Position numbers and translations under genes: made by a program
DNA from: Streptomyces sp. 549
GTDB taxonomy: Bacteria; Actinomycetota; Actinomycetes; Streptomycetales; Streptomycetaceae
NCBI RefSeq assembly: GCF_030124175.1
Contig: NZ_JASKMT010000003.1
Location: forward strand, 1-64,000
Direction: 5' to 3'
Length of the DNA stretch: 64,000 nucleotides
Part shown: positions 17,115 to 26,651 of the stretch, piece after piece
Position numbering within the stretch: the stretch's first letter is position 1
Layout of the letters: the number at the start of each line of letters is the position of its first letter
Notes under the pieces: generated by a model
Database searches by the model: none
Told to the model about the DNA's origin: nothing
What the model saw: the letters and a program-made list of their open reading frames with translations, nothing else

Positions 17115-17888
17115 ATGGAAGGCAGGATCGCCCTGGTCACCGGGGCGGCCGGGGGTATCGGCGAAGCCATCGTGCGTACCCTTGCAGAGCGCGGCGCCCG
17201 GGTCGCCGCGGTGGACCGGGACCCGGCTCGGCTGGCGGAGGCCGTGGCCCGACTGACCACCCGGGAGTTGCGGGTCACCGCCATCCCCGCCGACATCACG
17301 TCGAGCGCGGACGTCAACCGGGCCGTCGACGCCGTCGAGGACACCGTGGGACCGGTGGACTACCTGGTCAACTCGGCGGGCGTGCTGCGGCTCGGCGAGA
17401 CCCGCAAGCTCACCGACCGAGACTGGACCGACACCTTCGCCGTCAACGCCACCGGCGTCTTCCACGTCTCCCGTGCGGTGGTGGACCGCATGGTGGCCCG
17501 GGGTGGCGGGGCCGTCGTCACAGTCGCCTCCAACGCCGCCGGCACCGCACGTACCGAGATGGCCGCGTACGCCGCCTCCAAGGCCGCGGCGGCCATGTTC
17601 ACCAAATGCCTGGGCCTCGAGGTGGCTCCTTACGGCATCCGCTGCAATGTGGTCGCCCCCGGCTCCACGGACACGCCGATGCTGCGCGGCATGCACGAAG
17701 GCGACACCGCCGTCCGTACCTCCGTGACCGGAACGCCTTCGGCCTACAAGGTCGGCATCCCCCTCGGCAAGGTCGCCCGGCCCGAGGACATCGCCGAAGC
17801 GGTCGCCTTCCTGCTGTCAGACGAAGCCGGCCACATCGCGCTACACAGTCTGACCGTGGACGGCGGGGCGACACTCGGTGTCCAGTGA
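17115..17888 (+). CDS. EntA/DhbA-like dehydrogenase (predicted DHHA to 3-hydroxyanthranilate)
   Basis: This 257-residue SDR carries the features of 2,3-dihydro-2,3-dihydroxybenzoate dehydrogenases: [64 protein letters not shown] with the YxxxK-type pair, and [19 protein letters not shown]. In EntA the Tyr-Lys pair oxidises the dihydrodiol to an aromatic catechol using NAD+. Placed directly upstream of PhzD- and PhzE-like genes, the natural substrate is the amino analogue, trans-2,3-dihydro-3-hydroxyanthranilate, giving 3-hydroxyanthranilate. GGAGGAAAC precedes ATG 17115. The PhzD-like gene follows after 10 bases. The alternative of true 2,3-dihydroxybenzoate synthesis is less likely because PhzE supplies the amino group. 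Confidence 0.85.
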   Translation: MEGRIALVTGAAGGIGEAIVRTLAERGARVAAVDRDPARLAEAVARLTTRELRVTAIPADITSSADVNRAVDAVEDTVGPVDYLVNSAGVLRLGETRKLTDRDWTDTFAVNATGVFHVSRAVVDRMVARGGGAVVTVASNAAGTARTEMAAYAASKAAAAMFTKCLGLEVAPYGIRCNVVAPGSTDTPMLRGMHEGDTAVRTSVTGTPSAYKVGIPLGKVARPEDIAEAVAFLLSDEAGHIALHSLTVDGGATLGVQ

Positions 17889-17898
17889 GGAGAGTACG

Positions 17899-18558
17899 GT
17901 GACCAGCCCCATCCTGGGCATCCCGCCCATCGAGTCCTACCCGATACCCGCCGCCGGCGACCTGCCGGCCGACACGGTCTCCTGGGTCCCCGACCCGCGC
18001 CGGACCATCCTGCTGATTCACGACATGCAGCGCTACTTCCTGGCGCCGTTCGCCGGCAGCAACACGCCCGGCGGTCCGCTGGTACGCAACGCGGTCCTGC
18101 TCCGCGAGTGGTGCGCCACCGCCGGCATCCCGGTGGCGTACACCGCCCAGCCCGGCGACATGAGCGTCGAACAGCGCGGCCTTCTGAGCGACTTCTGGGG
18201 ACCGGGCATGCGCACATCGCCCGAGGACCGCCAGGTGATCGACGAGCTGGAGCCCGCACCCCAGGACTGGCTGCTCACCAAGTGGCGCTACAGCGCCTTC
18301 GTGCACACCGACCTACTGGAGCGGATGCGTTCCGCAGACCGCGACCAGCTCATCATCTGCGGCGTCTACGCCCATATCGGTGTGCTGATGAGCGCGGTGG
18401 ATGCCTTCACTCACGACATCCAGCCGTTCCTCGTTGCGGACGCGACGGCCGACTTCTCCGCCGCCTACCACCGGCTGGCCCTGACGTATGCCGCTGAGCG
18501 TTGCGCCCGCGTGGCCACCACCAAGCAGTTGCTGACCGAGTTGGAGGCTGCCCGGTGA
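17899..18558 (+). CDS. phzD: PhzD-like isochorismatase (ADIC hydrolase)
   Basis: The 219-residue protein is a cysteine-hydrolase-fold isochorismatase. The catalytic Asp lies in [12 protein letters not shown], the Lys in [11 protein letters not shown], and the third active-site region is [18 protein letters not shown], which as in PhzD lacks the Cys of other superfamily members. [15 protein letters not shown] and [20 protein letters not shown] are hallmark PhzD/EntB sequences. There is no aryl-carrier domain, so it is not EntB. It would remove pyruvate from 2-amino-2-deoxyisochorismate to give DHHA. A GAGGAG site precedes GTG 17899. Its stop overlaps the PhzE start (GTGA), implying translational coupling. 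Confidence 0.92.
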   Translation: MTSPILGIPPIESYPIPAAGDLPADTVSWVPDPRRTILLIHDMQRYFLAPFAGSNTPGGPLVRNAVLLREWCATAGIPVAYTAQPGDMSVEQRGLLSDFWGPGMRTSPEDRQVIDELEPAPQDWLLTKWRYSAFVHTDLLERMRSADRDQLIICGVYAHIGVLMSAVDAFTHDIQPFLVADATADFSAAYHRLALTYAAERCARVATTKQLLTELEAAR

Positions 18559-20480
18559 CCGGTCCGCACCACACCACTCAGCACCGCGCCGACCTGCTGG
18601 AACGAGTCCTCGACAGCCGCCCACCCACCTTCGCCCTTCTGCACCGGCCGCACACCACCGGCTCCGGCGTCGTCGACCTCGTACTCGGTGACATCACCGG
18701 GTGCGACTCGCTGACGGACGTTCCGCTGGCGGAAGCACCGGACCGGGACGGAGCCGGCAGCACGGACGGCCGGCACGAGGTACTCGTCCTGGTGCCTTAC
18801 CGGCAGCTCGCCGAGCGCGGGTTCGCCGCCGTCGACGACGGCGAGCCCCTGCTCGTCATGAAGGTGGGCGAGCAGGACTCGCTGCCGCTCGGCGAGGTTC
18901 TTCGCCGTCTGCCCGACCTACCGGTATCTCTGACGGGCGGCCGCTTCGACACGGACGACGACGACTACGCCTCGGTGGTGCGCCGGGTGATCACCGACGA
19001 GATCGGCAACGGCGAGGGCGCCAACTTCGTCATCAAGCGCTCATTCACCGCGAGCATCCCCGGATACACTCCGGCGACCGCCCTGTCGTTCTTCCGGCGG
19101 CTACTGGAACGCGAGACCGGCGCCTACTGGACGTTCCTGATCCACACCGGTGAGCGCACGTTCGTCGGCGCGACACCCGAGCGGCACATCAGCCTGCACG
19201 ACGGCACCGCCGTGATGAACCCCATCAGCGGCACCTACCGCTACCCGGCCGACGGCCCAGCCCTCAACGGCGTACTCGATTTCCTCGGCGACCCCAAGGA
19301 GACCGACGAGCTGTACATGGTCGTCGATGAGGAACTGAAGATGATGGCCCGGATCTGCGAGACCGGCGGCCGGGTGACCGGCCCCCACCTCAGGGAGATG
19401 GCGCGGCTGGCGCACACCGAGTACTTCATCGAGGGCCGCACCAGCCTGGACATCCGCGACATCCTGCGTGAGACGCTGTTCGCACCGACCGTCACCGGCT
19501 CCCCGCTGGAGAGTGCCGCGAAGGTCATCAACAGGTACGAGCCCGCCGGTCGTGGCTACTACAGCGGCGTCGCCGCCCTCATCGGCCGGGACGCTTCCGG
19601 TACCCGCAGCATGGACTCCGCCATTCTCATACGCACCGCTGACCTCGACCGCTCCGGCCGGCTGCGCATCGGCGTCGGGTCGACGCTGGTGCGCCACTCC
19701 GACCCGGCGTCCGAGGTCGCCGAGACCCGAGCGAAGGCAGCCGGGCTGCTCGCGGCGCTGGACGGCGCCGGTTCCGCCCGCCTCGCCACCGAGCCGCAGG
19801 TCCTCAGCGCACTCGCGCGGCGCAACGAGACCATCGCCGACTTCTGGCTGACCGGGGCGACCGAGGGGGGTGTCGAAGGCGCCACCGAGCTGGCGGGCCG
19901 CAGCGTGCTGGTAGTCGACGGGGAGGACACCTTCACTTCCATGATCGGTCACCAGCTCATCTCGCTCGGCCTCACGGTGACGGTGCGACGGTTCGATGAG
20001 CCGTACGACATCGACGCCCACGACCTTGTCGTGATGGGACCCGGCCCGGGCGACCCCCGCGTCACGGGCGACCCGAAGATCGCGCATCTGCGTGGCGCGC
20101 TCGGCCGACTGCTGCAAAGCCGTCGTCCGTTCATGGCGGTCTGCCTGAGCCACCAGGTGCTCGCCATGCTCCTAGGCCTGCCGCTGGTCCGGCGGGACGT
20201 ACCCAACCAGGGCGTGCAGCGCGAGATCGATCTCTTCGGGCGGCGGGAGCGCGTCGGCTTCTACAACACCTTCGCCGCACGCTCCGACTCCGACAAGGCC
20301 GAACATCCTGTCCGCGGCGTCGTGGAGCTCTGCCGTGACCCCGGCACCGGCGAGATCCACGCCATGCGCGGCATCGGGTTCGCCTCGCTGCAGTTCCACT
20401 CCGAGTCAGTGCTCTCCCAGCACGGCGTGGCCGTTACCGCCTCCCTCATGACGGAGGTGCTGCGCTCGTGCAGGCGGTGA
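18555..20480 (+). CDS. phzE: PhzE-like 2-amino-2-deoxyisochorismate synthase
   Basis: The 641-residue protein fuses a chorismate-binding TrpE/MenF domain (about residues 100-420) to a class I glutaminase (about 440-641). The chorismate domain shows [50 protein letters not shown] and the C-terminal [15 protein letters not shown] with [14 protein letters not shown]. The glutaminase has the nucleophile elbow [17 protein letters not shown] and the His-Glu pair in [10 protein letters not shown]. The fusion order and the absence of a pyruvate-eliminating signature fit PhzE rather than anthranilate synthase, though substrate assays would settle it. GGAGG precedes GTG 18555, which overlaps the phzD stop. 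The next gene overlaps its 3' end by 13 bases. Confidence 0.92.
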   Translation: MTGPHHTTQHRADLLERVLDSRPPTFALLHRPHTTGSGVVDLVLGDITGCDSLTDVPLAEAPDRDGAGSTDGRHEVLVLVPYRQLAERGFAAVDDGEPLLVMKVGEQDSLPLGEVLRRLPDLPVSLTGGRFDTDDDDYASVVRRVITDEIGNGEGANFVIKRSFTASIPGYTPATALSFFRRLLERETGAYWTFLIHTGERTFVGATPERHISLHDGTAVMNPISGTYRYPADGPALNGVLDFLGDPKETDELYMVVDEELKMMARICETGGRVTGPHLREMARLAHTEYFIEGRTSLDIRDILRETLFAPTVTGSPLESAAKVINRYEPAGRGYYSGVAALIGRDASGTRSMDSAILIRTADLDRSGRLRIGVGSTLVRHSDPASEVAETRAKAAGLLAALDGAGSARLATEPQVLSALARRNETIADFWLTGATEGGVEGATELAGRSVLVVDGEDTFTSMIGHQLISLGLTVTVRRFDEPYDIDAHDLVVMGPGPGDPRVTGDPKIAHLRGALGRLLQSRRPFMAVCLSHQVLAMLLGLPLVRRDVPNQGVQREIDLFGRRERVGFYNTFAARSDSDKAEHPVRGVVELCRDPGTGEIHAMRGIGFASLQFHSESVLSQHGVAVTASLMTEVLRSCRR

Positions 20481-20800
20481 TCGTGTGGTGGGACCTCGCC
20501 GACTCCGCACAGACGGTGCAGTCCCTGCGCTTGTACCTGCGGGACGAGGCCGTGGACCGCTTCGCCCAGGTGCCCGGTCTGCGAGTGAAGTTCTGGCTCT
20601 CCGACGCGGCGCGGCAGCACTGGGGCGCGATACTCCTGTGGGAGTCCGCTGAGGCCGCTGCGGTTCCGCTGGCACCGCGGGCTGCTGAACTCATCGGCTA
20701 CCCCCCTACTTCTGTGTCCGCCTTCGCCGTCGAGGCCACCGTCGAGGGGCTGTTCACCGCAGGGGCCCTCGCCGGCCGCGGACTCGCGTTGGAGGGGTGA
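20468..20800 (+). CDS. Small YdhR-like alpha/beta-barrel protein
   Basis: The 110-residue protein starts [20 protein letters not shown] at a GTG inside the 3' end of phzE and contains VPGLRVKFWLSD and WGAILLWESAEAAA. It then has a long C-terminal part ending in LFTAGALAGRGLALEG. The pattern of a short ferredoxin-like barrel with conserved Trp residues recalls the YdhR family of putative small monooxygenases. The 13-base overlap with phzE means it is translated with the 3-hydroxyanthranilate enzymes and probably acts on that product or helps the neighbouring flavin monooxygenase. Assignment to YdhR is tentative. Confidence 0.6.
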   Translation: MQAVIVWWDLADSAQTVQSLRLYLRDEAVDRFAQVPGLRVKFWLSDAARQHWGAILLWESAEAAAVPLAPRAAELIGYPPTSVSAFAVEATVEGLFTAGALAGRGLALEG

Positions 20801-20952
20801 ACGCGAGCCGCCGACACCACGGCACGCCCGGAGGCTTCGACCGCGCACACCGGTCTCCAAGCACACCACCGAGCGCTGCGGGCCGCGCGTCCGCACCGCG
20901 CCGGGCGGCCGTCATCCGACCGTACGACATTGGAAGGGATTGCTCACACATC

Positions 20953-22145
20953 ATGGCGAGGATCATTGTCGCCGGGGGCGGAATCGGCGGCTTGGCAGCC
21001 GCGCTCAGCGTCGGACGGCGAGGGTATGAGGTCGTCGTACTGGAACGCCGTCGGGCCTTCGAGGAGTTGGGCGCCGGCATCCAGCTGGGCCCTAACGCCT
21101 TCTGGGCCTTGGACCGCCTCGGCGTGGGCGCGGACGTCCGCGACAAGGCCGTTTTCATAGACGAGCTGCGCTTGATGGACGGCACGTCGGGTGCGTGCGT
21201 GACCCGGATGCCGCTCACGGATTCCTACCGCGCGCGGTTCCGCAACCCGTATGCCGTCGTGCACCGCGGCGACCTGTACGAGCCGCTCCTGCGGGCCTGC
21301 CGCGCCATCTCCCGTATCAAGCTTGTCGCAGGTGCCTCGGTGACCGGCTACTCGCAGGACACCGCTGGAGTCACGGTCGCTCTGGCGGACGGCACCTCGG
21401 TCACGGGCGACGCGCTAATCGGCGCGGACGGGATCCGCTCGATGGTCCGCACCCAGCTCGTCGGCGACGGTGAACCGCGGGTGTCGGCCATACCATCTAC
21501 CGCTCCGTGATCCCGATGGAGAAGGTCCCCGAAGACCTGAGATGGAACGCCGTCACCCTGTGGGCGGGCCCTGCATGGCACTTCGTCCACTACCCCATCG
21601 GGGGCGGCAAGCACCTGAACCTCGCCGCCACCCGCGACGACGGCGCGACCGTGGCCGTAGCGGGGGAGCCCGTCGAGCGCACCCGAGTGCTGTCGGACTT
21701 CCCCGGCCTGGGCAACACCACACGCCGCCTGCTGGAGCTCGGAGAGAGTTGGAGGACCTGGGTCCTGTGCGACCGCGACCCCGTAGGCAACTGGACGGAC
21801 AGCCGGGTGGCGCTACTCGGCGACGCCGCCCATCCCATGCTCCAGTACGCGGCCCAGGGCGCGTGCATGGCACTGGAGGACGCCGTCGTCCTCGGCGAAC
21901 TGCTCGACCACGACGCCATCGCCCCGAGCCTGCAGAAGTACGCCACGGAGCGCTACGATCGCACGGCCAAGGCACAACTCGTCGCCCGCGAGATGGGTAC
22001 CCGGCTGTACCACCCCGCCGGCGACGAGGCAAAGGCCCGCAACACCATGCTGTCCGCCTTCTCCGAGGCCGACCTGCACGACAAGGTCGACTGGTTGCAC
22101 GGCTTCCCGCCCTCGGGCGGCCTCACCAGCGGAGCGGTTCGTTGA
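20953..22145 (+). pseudogene. Salicylate/3-hydroxybenzoate hydroxylase-like FAD monooxygenase, single frameshift
   Basis: Two adjacent frames together make a complete class A flavin monooxygenase of about 397 residues. The first (20953 to about 21484) has MARIIVAGGGIGGLAAALSV, LGAGIQLGPNAFWALDRLG and DALIGADGIRSMVR. The second (about 21490-22145) has TIYRSVIPMEKVP, RVALLGDAAHPMLQYAAQGA and ALEDAVVLGELL. Restoring one base, for example a G near 21485, would yield PRVSGHTIYRSVIP, the expected family sequence. The single clean break contrasts with the heavy decay at 3.9-5.0 kb, so a recent mutation or a sequence error are both possible. If functional, it would hydroxylate, perhaps with decarboxylation, 3-hydroxyanthranilate or a related acid. 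A GGAAGGG stretch lies about 15 bases before ATG 20953. Confidence 0.85.
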
Positions 22146-22657
22146 ACGCCCTGCGCCGGCTGTCCGCAGAAGAGCCCCAAGCTTCGACGAGGCGCGCCCG
22201 ATCCTGGAACGGGCCTCAGCACGCGGGACGGCGGTGCGGGTGGCGCTGGGGGAAGTGGCGCAGTCGTAGCCGAGTGAGACGGTATGCACCGAAATCCTCT
22301 CCCACGTCGTGGCAGTGGCGGAGGCGAACGCCCCGTACGGCGTCTACCCAGCCCCGGCCGATGTGCCAGCTCAAGTAGCCTGCTCAGCGGCCCGATGATC
22401 ACTGCCAAGGCCACGCGCGGACCCCGACGCTTCGCGCCGGGAACCTCACCTCGCGGACAAGGCGTGAAGCCACCACGGCAGAGGGGTCGCGCACCAGTTG
22501 CAGACGGTTCACGTGCCCGCTGATCTTTGCAAAGGACAACTTTCAGCCAACCTGTGCCAAGGATGGGAAAAGGCCCACTCATCTTCCACTCGCGTGGCCT
22601 AGCTTTCGAGACGGACCGCATGTGCCATCGGTCCGTGGGTGAATTCGGGGGAACGAG
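22146..22657. other. Region between the biosynthetic cluster and the signalling operon
   Basis: No complete gene was found. One frame from the end of the monooxygenase to a TAG near 22267 reads FDEARPILERASARGTAVRV followed by ALGEVAQS. It could be the C-terminal scrap of a lost gene but cannot be identified. The right part (22500-22600) is AT-richer and probably contains the operon promoter. Confidence 0.45.
22611..22636 (+). promoter_or_regulatory. Inverted repeat just before the signalling operon
   Basis: ACGGACCG and CGGTCCGT form perfect 8-base arms around a 10-base spacer, ending 21 bases before the first ATG of the operon and just upstream of its GGGGGAACGAG ribosome site. It could be an operator near the transcription start or an mRNA stem controlling translation. 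Confidence 0.45.
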
Positions 22658-23053
22658 ATGGATCCTGTGACGGCTGTCGCGGCCGCGGGTGTCGCGCTCG
22701 TGGTCAAGGGGGCGTTGGAGAGCGCGGGCCAGGAGGCCGGGCGTTCGGGTTGGGACGGCGGGGCGCGGCTCGTCGCGCGGATCCGAGCGCGGTTCCGCGG
22801 CGACTCCACCGCCGTGGCCGCGCTCGACGAGGCCACCCGGGCGCCCAGCGACGAGAGCGCCCAGCAGGCCCTGGAGCGAGTGCTTGCCGCCCACATGCTG
22901 CTCGACCGCAGCTTCGAGCACGAGGTGCGCCAGATGGTGAACGAGGCCGTTGCCGCCCGGGGCAGTGGTGCGCAGGTCAATGCGGCACTGATCAAGAACT
23001 CCCAGGTGTTCAACGAAAAGGTCGAGGTCAAGGGCGACTGGAACATCTCGTAG
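22658..23053 (+). CDS. Small unknown protein, first gene of the kinase/phosphatase/vWA operon
   Basis: The 131-residue protein begins MDPVTAVAAAGVALVVKGAL, a small-residue-rich hydrophobic helix that could enter a membrane or pack on a partner. A charged helical centre with DEATRAPSDESAQQALERVL and HEVRQMVNEAVAARG follows. It ends NAALIKNSQVFNEKVEVKGD plus WNIS, a beta-strand-like tail seen at the ends of several actinobacterial conflict-system proteins. I do not recognise the family. GGGGGAACGAG gives a strong ribosome site before ATG 22658. The gap to the next gene is 64 bases, the largest in the first half of the operon. A role as membrane-linked sensor or adaptor is possible but not shown by motifs. 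Confidence 0.7.
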   Translation: MDPVTAVAAAGVALVVKGALESAGQEAGRSGWDGGARLVARIRARFRGDSTAVAALDEATRAPSDESAQQALERVLAAHMLLDRSFEHEVRQMVNEAVAARGSGAQVNAALIKNSQVFNEKVEVKGDWNIS

Positions 23054-23117
23054 TTGTCCGAACGCCCTCCGCGCAGTTGACTTCACGTCACCGCCACGTC
23101 CGGAAGACCAAGATCCC

Positions 23118-25358
23118 TTGAGTGAGGAAGCAGCATCGGATTCCCGACCGCCGGTCGTTACCGCACCTGGCAGCGCTCCGACGGAGGCCCCGTCGCCTAC
23201 GAAGGACTCCCCGAAAGGCGAGCCGCGCCCCTTTGACGAGGAAGAGGACGGGCCCGTCAGTGAGTCGGACGCGCTGCGTTCGCTCACCTCGGACAGGGGG
23301 CACGACGACGCCGAGCAGGTCGAGGCGCGGCGGGCGTCTGCCATCGCCGACCTCATCGCCGCACGCCTGAGCGACGACGCGTCGGGAACACGCATCGGCA
23401 CGCTCGCGCTGTTCAACGAGACCGTCAGCTTCGGAGGCGGATTCCACACCGAAGGTGTGCGCGAAACGGCGGCATCCCGGTGCACAGGTGTGGTGGTCGT
23501 TCTCGACAGCGTCGAACTCGCTGAGTACACCGATCTGTTCGTCCAGCCCGACGGGTACGACGCGGCCCTCGACGACCTTCGGGAGCAGGCCTTGCTCGTG
23601 CTGACCGGGCCGCCCGGCAGCGGGCGCGCGGCCACCGCCGTCAACCTGCTGTCCGAGGCCACCGCCCTCAGCGGCAGCCAGGACGGTGGCTGTCACCGCC
23701 TGCTCGATCCGACAGCCCTGACCGAGCCCGGCTGGGAGCCGCCCGCCAAGAACTGCGGCTATCTCGCGGAGGTCGATGAAGGACCTGCGGGCGTGGGGGG
23801 GTTCGGGCCCCGCCAACTGGGTTCCGTTGCCGCCGCACTGCGTGCGGCCGGATGCCGGCTTGTCCTCACCGGCGGCCGCGACCTCGCGCTCGCCGCCACC
23901 AGCACGAGCGGTAGCGAGACGTTCGCACGTCACGAACTCAAGCCGCCCGACCCACTGGTGATCCTTGAGCGCCGGGTGCTCGGCCATGCGCCGGAGCCCG
24001 GGGCCCGGGCTCAGCTGCACGCGCTTCTCAAGGCCGCCAACGCCGTCAGCGCGCTGCGGGAACAGACCGCTGCCCGGCACGCCGTACGACTCGCGTCGGT
24101 GATCACCGCGGACGGCGATCTGGCAGCCGCAGTCACGGCTCTGCGTGATCCGAGCGACCAGGTCCGTTCCTGGTTCCAGCAGTACCGGACGCCAGAGGCG
24201 GTCGCCTTCGCGCTCGCCGCCGCGGTGCTGGAGGACAGCAGCTACCTCACTGTCGCCGAGGCCGCCGTGAAGCTGCACAGCGCGCTGACACCGCCCGAAC
24301 CGGCTCCGCCGGATCTGCGGTTCGCCGACCGTCTCGCCGATGAGCAGCAGTGGATCCGGCTAGATTCTCCCCGCTCGGGACCGCTCGGTGCGGGCGGTCC
24401 GCCCCGGGTCCGGTTCCGGGGCCCGCTACTCGGCCAGGCCGTCCTGGTCCATGCCTGGAGCACGCTGGACGGGCGCCGGGATGCCTTCATCGAGTGGCTG
24501 CGCCGGTTGCTCGGCCACCGCGACCTCGAGGTGCGGGCCCGCGCCTCCGTCGCCGCCGGTGTCCTCGCCTGGGCGGACCACCACTACGCGGTGCACCGCT
24601 TCCTCACCGGCTGGGCGGGCTCCACGTCCTGGCCGCCGCGGCAGGCCGCCGCGACCGCACTCGGCGTGGCCGGCAGCCGGCCCGAGACTGCCGGGGCTGT
24701 CTGGGAGTTGCTGGACGAATGGGCCCGGGGCGGCAGCTCCGCGTACCAGCGGCGCCTCGCGGGCACCGCGGCGAACGCGGCGGGCGGGATCCTGGGACGT
24801 TCCGCCCCCGACCGCGCCGTCGGCGTGCTGCGCGGCGCGCTCGACCGCGGCGACGACTGGGGCACGCTGCCTGCGGTCGCCTGGGGCGGCGTCCACCTCC
24901 TCCATCAAGGACAGGCCGCCGCGCTCCTGGACGCCTACCTGGACTGGTCCGCCCCCCAGGACCTGTCCCCCATGGTTGTCAAGACGCTGTCCGCCTTCGT
25001 CTTCGCGGTCTCCCGGCCGTACGAGCGCCCGTCGGCGGACGTGGGAACGCCGGGCGTCGGGGGTGTGCCCCTGCTGCTCACTTCCCTGCCCGAGCACGGC
25101 GAGCAGGTCGCGGAGCTGTGGGCGCGCGCGCTGGCCAGGCGGCCGGTCCAGGACTCCGCGCTGGCGGCCCTGCGGGAGTGGATCGACACCTACGCGCCCT
25201 TGAGTCCAGAGAACCTCGACCGCGTCACGGCGCTCCTCGCCGACATCGCCCGCAGGCCCGGCAAGCACCGGGAGCGGCTGCTGTGGTGGCTCGGCAAGTG
25301 GGCTGCCGACCGCGACCGCCCCTCGGTGAACGCGGCGCGGCTGAGCCGCCGCATCTGA
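23118..25358 (+). CDS. P-loop protein with helical-repeat C-terminus, Walker A lysine replaced
   Basis: About 746 residues if translation starts at TTG 23118, which has no good ribosome site; a GTG a little downstream is possible. The first 100 residues are acidic and disordered-looking. The segment DLFVQPDGYDAALDDLREQA leads into LLVLTGPPGSGRAATAVNLL near residue 160, a Walker A loop in which the usual GK[ST] reads GRA. LRAAGCRLVLTGGRD may be the Walker B or sensor strand. From residue 330 on, the sequence is a series of Ala/Leu-rich helical pairs typical of HEAT-like repeats, for example RASVAAGVLAWADHHYAVHR. It resembles STAND-type signalling NTPases but with a probably hydrolysis-poor site. 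Its 37-base spacing to the next gene supports a common operon. Function unknown. Confidence 0.65.
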   Translation: MSEEAASDSRPPVVTAPGSAPTEAPSPTKDSPKGEPRPFDEEEDGPVSESDALRSLTSDRGHDDAEQVEARRASAIADLIAARLSDDASGTRIGTLALFNETVSFGGGFHTEGVRETAASRCTGVVVVLDSVELAEYTDLFVQPDGYDAALDDLREQALLVLTGPPGSGRAATAVNLLSEATALSGSQDGGCHRLLDPTALTEPGWEPPAKNCGYLAEVDEGPAGVGGFGPRQLGSVAAALRAAGCRLVLTGGRDLALAATSTSGSETFARHELKPPDPLVILERRVLGHAPEPGARAQLHALLKAANAVSALREQTAARHAVRLASVITADGDLAAAVTALRDPSDQVRSWFQQYRTPEAVAFALAAAVLEDSSYLTVAEAAVKLHSALTPPEPAPPDLRFADRLADEQQWIRLDSPRSGPLGAGGPPRVRFRGPLLGQAVLVHAWSTLDGRRDAFIEWLRRLLGHRDLEVRARASVAAGVLAWADHHYAVHRFLTGWAGSTSWPPRQAAATALGVAGSRPETAGAVWELLDEWARGGSSAYQRRLAGTAANAAGGILGRSAPDRAVGVLRGALDRGDDWGTLPAVAWGGVHLLHQGQAAALLDAYLDWSAPQDLSPMVVKTLSAFVFAVSRPYERPSADVGTPGVGGVPLLLTSLPEHGEQVAELWARALARRPVQDSALAALREWIDTYAPLSPENLDRVTALLADIARRPGKHRERLLWWLGKWAADRDRPSVNAARLSRRI

Positions 25359-25394
25359 CCCGTAGACGCAAGAGAGCGAGGTGACAGCCAGACC

Positions 25395-26651
25395 ATGCAG
25401 GAACAGACGTACGATCCGGTCCTCGATGTCGCGGAGCTGCCAAGGTGGCGGCTGACGAGTCCGCTCCATCCGCCGGACCCCGGCCGGGCCCTGGTCCTGG
25501 TCCGGGACAGCGGCCCATCGTTGACGATCCGCAGCGGGGAGGAGATCCCGTCCGCGCGGTACGGCACCTATCGCTCGGTGTTCACGGTGGATGTCGGGGA
25601 GCACCGCCTCGTCCTGGACATCCCGCTGCTCAGTCGCGACCCCACGTTCTCCTTCCGCAGCCGCGTCGATCTGACCTGCAGGGTCGCGGACCCGGCGGAG
25701 GTCGTCGCCCGCGGCATTCGTGACATGAGCGGTGCCCTGTACGGGTATCTGCGCAGGACGCTGCGGGAGGTGGCGCGGGACCACGACATCGCCGACTTCC
25801 ACGAGGCGGAGCAAGCACTCAACACCGCGCTCGCCTCGTTCACCGGCGACGACGCCGTCCGGCTGCGCAACATCCACGTCGAGTTGCTGGTGGACGAGGA
25901 CGAGATCGCCGCCAGTGGGCGCGAGTTCCGGGACGTGGTGCGGGAGACCAGGCTCTCGCGCATGCGGCGCACCCGGCACGTCGAGATGATCCGCGAGGAG
26001 GGCGTCGACGGCCTCATCGGCGAGATCATGGAGAAGGAGGGGCCGCGCGCCGCTCTCGCCTGGATCGAGAAGAGCGAGGCGGAGAAGCGCGAGGCGAAGC
26101 GCGAGGTCATGCGGATGGTCCTGGAGCGCGGCGACCGTGACCGGGAGCCGTTCGAGCAGACTGAGCTGGAACGCGCTGTTCTGGACGAGGTGCTTCGGGA
26201 CGGAGACGGTTTCTTCGAAAGGGCGACACGGCGCGGGCGCCTGCGCGGTTCGCTGTCCCGGGCCATTGAGCCGGCCACGCCCGAACCCATCGGGGACGAC
26301 TTCCCGGCGCCGCCCCTCAGGGGCGAGGTGCTGCGCGAGGGCCACGAGACGCGGGGCACTGCCAGTCGGAGCTCCACAGACCCTGGGGCCGACCACCCAC
26401 GCGGGTTCCCCGCGGACGACGCCCCGGGCGGCGGGCGGCTCACCGGCCGTGGCGCGCGCCCGGGACCTGCCGCCGCCTCCGGCCCACCGCCCGAGGACGA
26501 GCCGCTACCGGCCCCGGGCGGTGCCCCGCCCTCGCCTACCTCCCCTCCCTCGCGTCTCTCCGCTCCCGAGTCGCCGAAGCCGAAGCCGAGAGTGAGCCGG
26601 GTGCGCGGCACCGCCAAACGCCGGCCCGCCGACCCCGGCGGGGAGCCGTGA
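25395..26651 (+). CDS. SPFH/band-7-like protein with disordered tail
   Basis: The 418-residue protein has a beta-rich N-terminal half reading YGTYRSVFTVDVGEHRLVLD and RSRVDLTCRVADPAEVVARG, followed by the long helix YLRRTLREVARDHDIADFHE. That order of strands and helix resembles SPFH (stomatin/prohibitin) domains, which assemble into membrane-associated rings. There is no clear membrane segment. A charged coiled region WIEKSEAEKREAKREVMRMV follows, then from about residue 310 a Pro/Gly-rich disordered tail ending PRVSRVRGTAKRR. The SRVR tail motif recurs in the kinase of the same operon. It may act as the scaffold that gathers the kinase and phosphatase. The stop overlaps the next start by one base (TGATG). 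Confidence 0.6.
   Translation: MQEQTYDPVLDVAELPRWRLTSPLHPPDPGRALVLVRDSGPSLTIRSGEEIPSARYGTYRSVFTVDVGEHRLVLDIPLLSRDPTFSFRSRVDLTCRVADPAEVVARGIRDMSGALYGYLRRTLREVARDHDIADFHEAEQALNTALASFTGDDAVRLRNIHVELLVDEDEIAASGREFRDVVRETRLSRMRRTRHVEMIREEGVDGLIGEIMEKEGPRAALAWIEKSEAEKREAKREVMRMVLERGDRDREPFEQTELERAVLDEVLRDGDGFFERATRRGRLRGSLSRAIEPATPEPIGDDFPAPPLRGEVLREGHETRGTASRSSTDPGADHPRGFPADDAPGGGRLTGRGARPGPAAASGPPPEDEPLPAPGGAPPSPTSPPSRLSAPESPKPKPRVSRVRGTAKRRPADPGGEP

Noticed and set aside
15884..20480. Phenazine biosynthesis
   Set aside because: PhzC, PhzD and PhzE homologues are present, but PhzF, PhzA/B and PhzG are not, and an EntA/DhbA-like SDR takes the place of PhzF. 3-Hydroxyanthranilate is the better prediction within this window.
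22146..22267. A short frame ending ALGEVAQS that looks protein-like
   Set aside because: Only about 50 codons, overlapping the end of the monooxygenase, without a start codon or recognisable family; kept only as a note in the intergenic entry.
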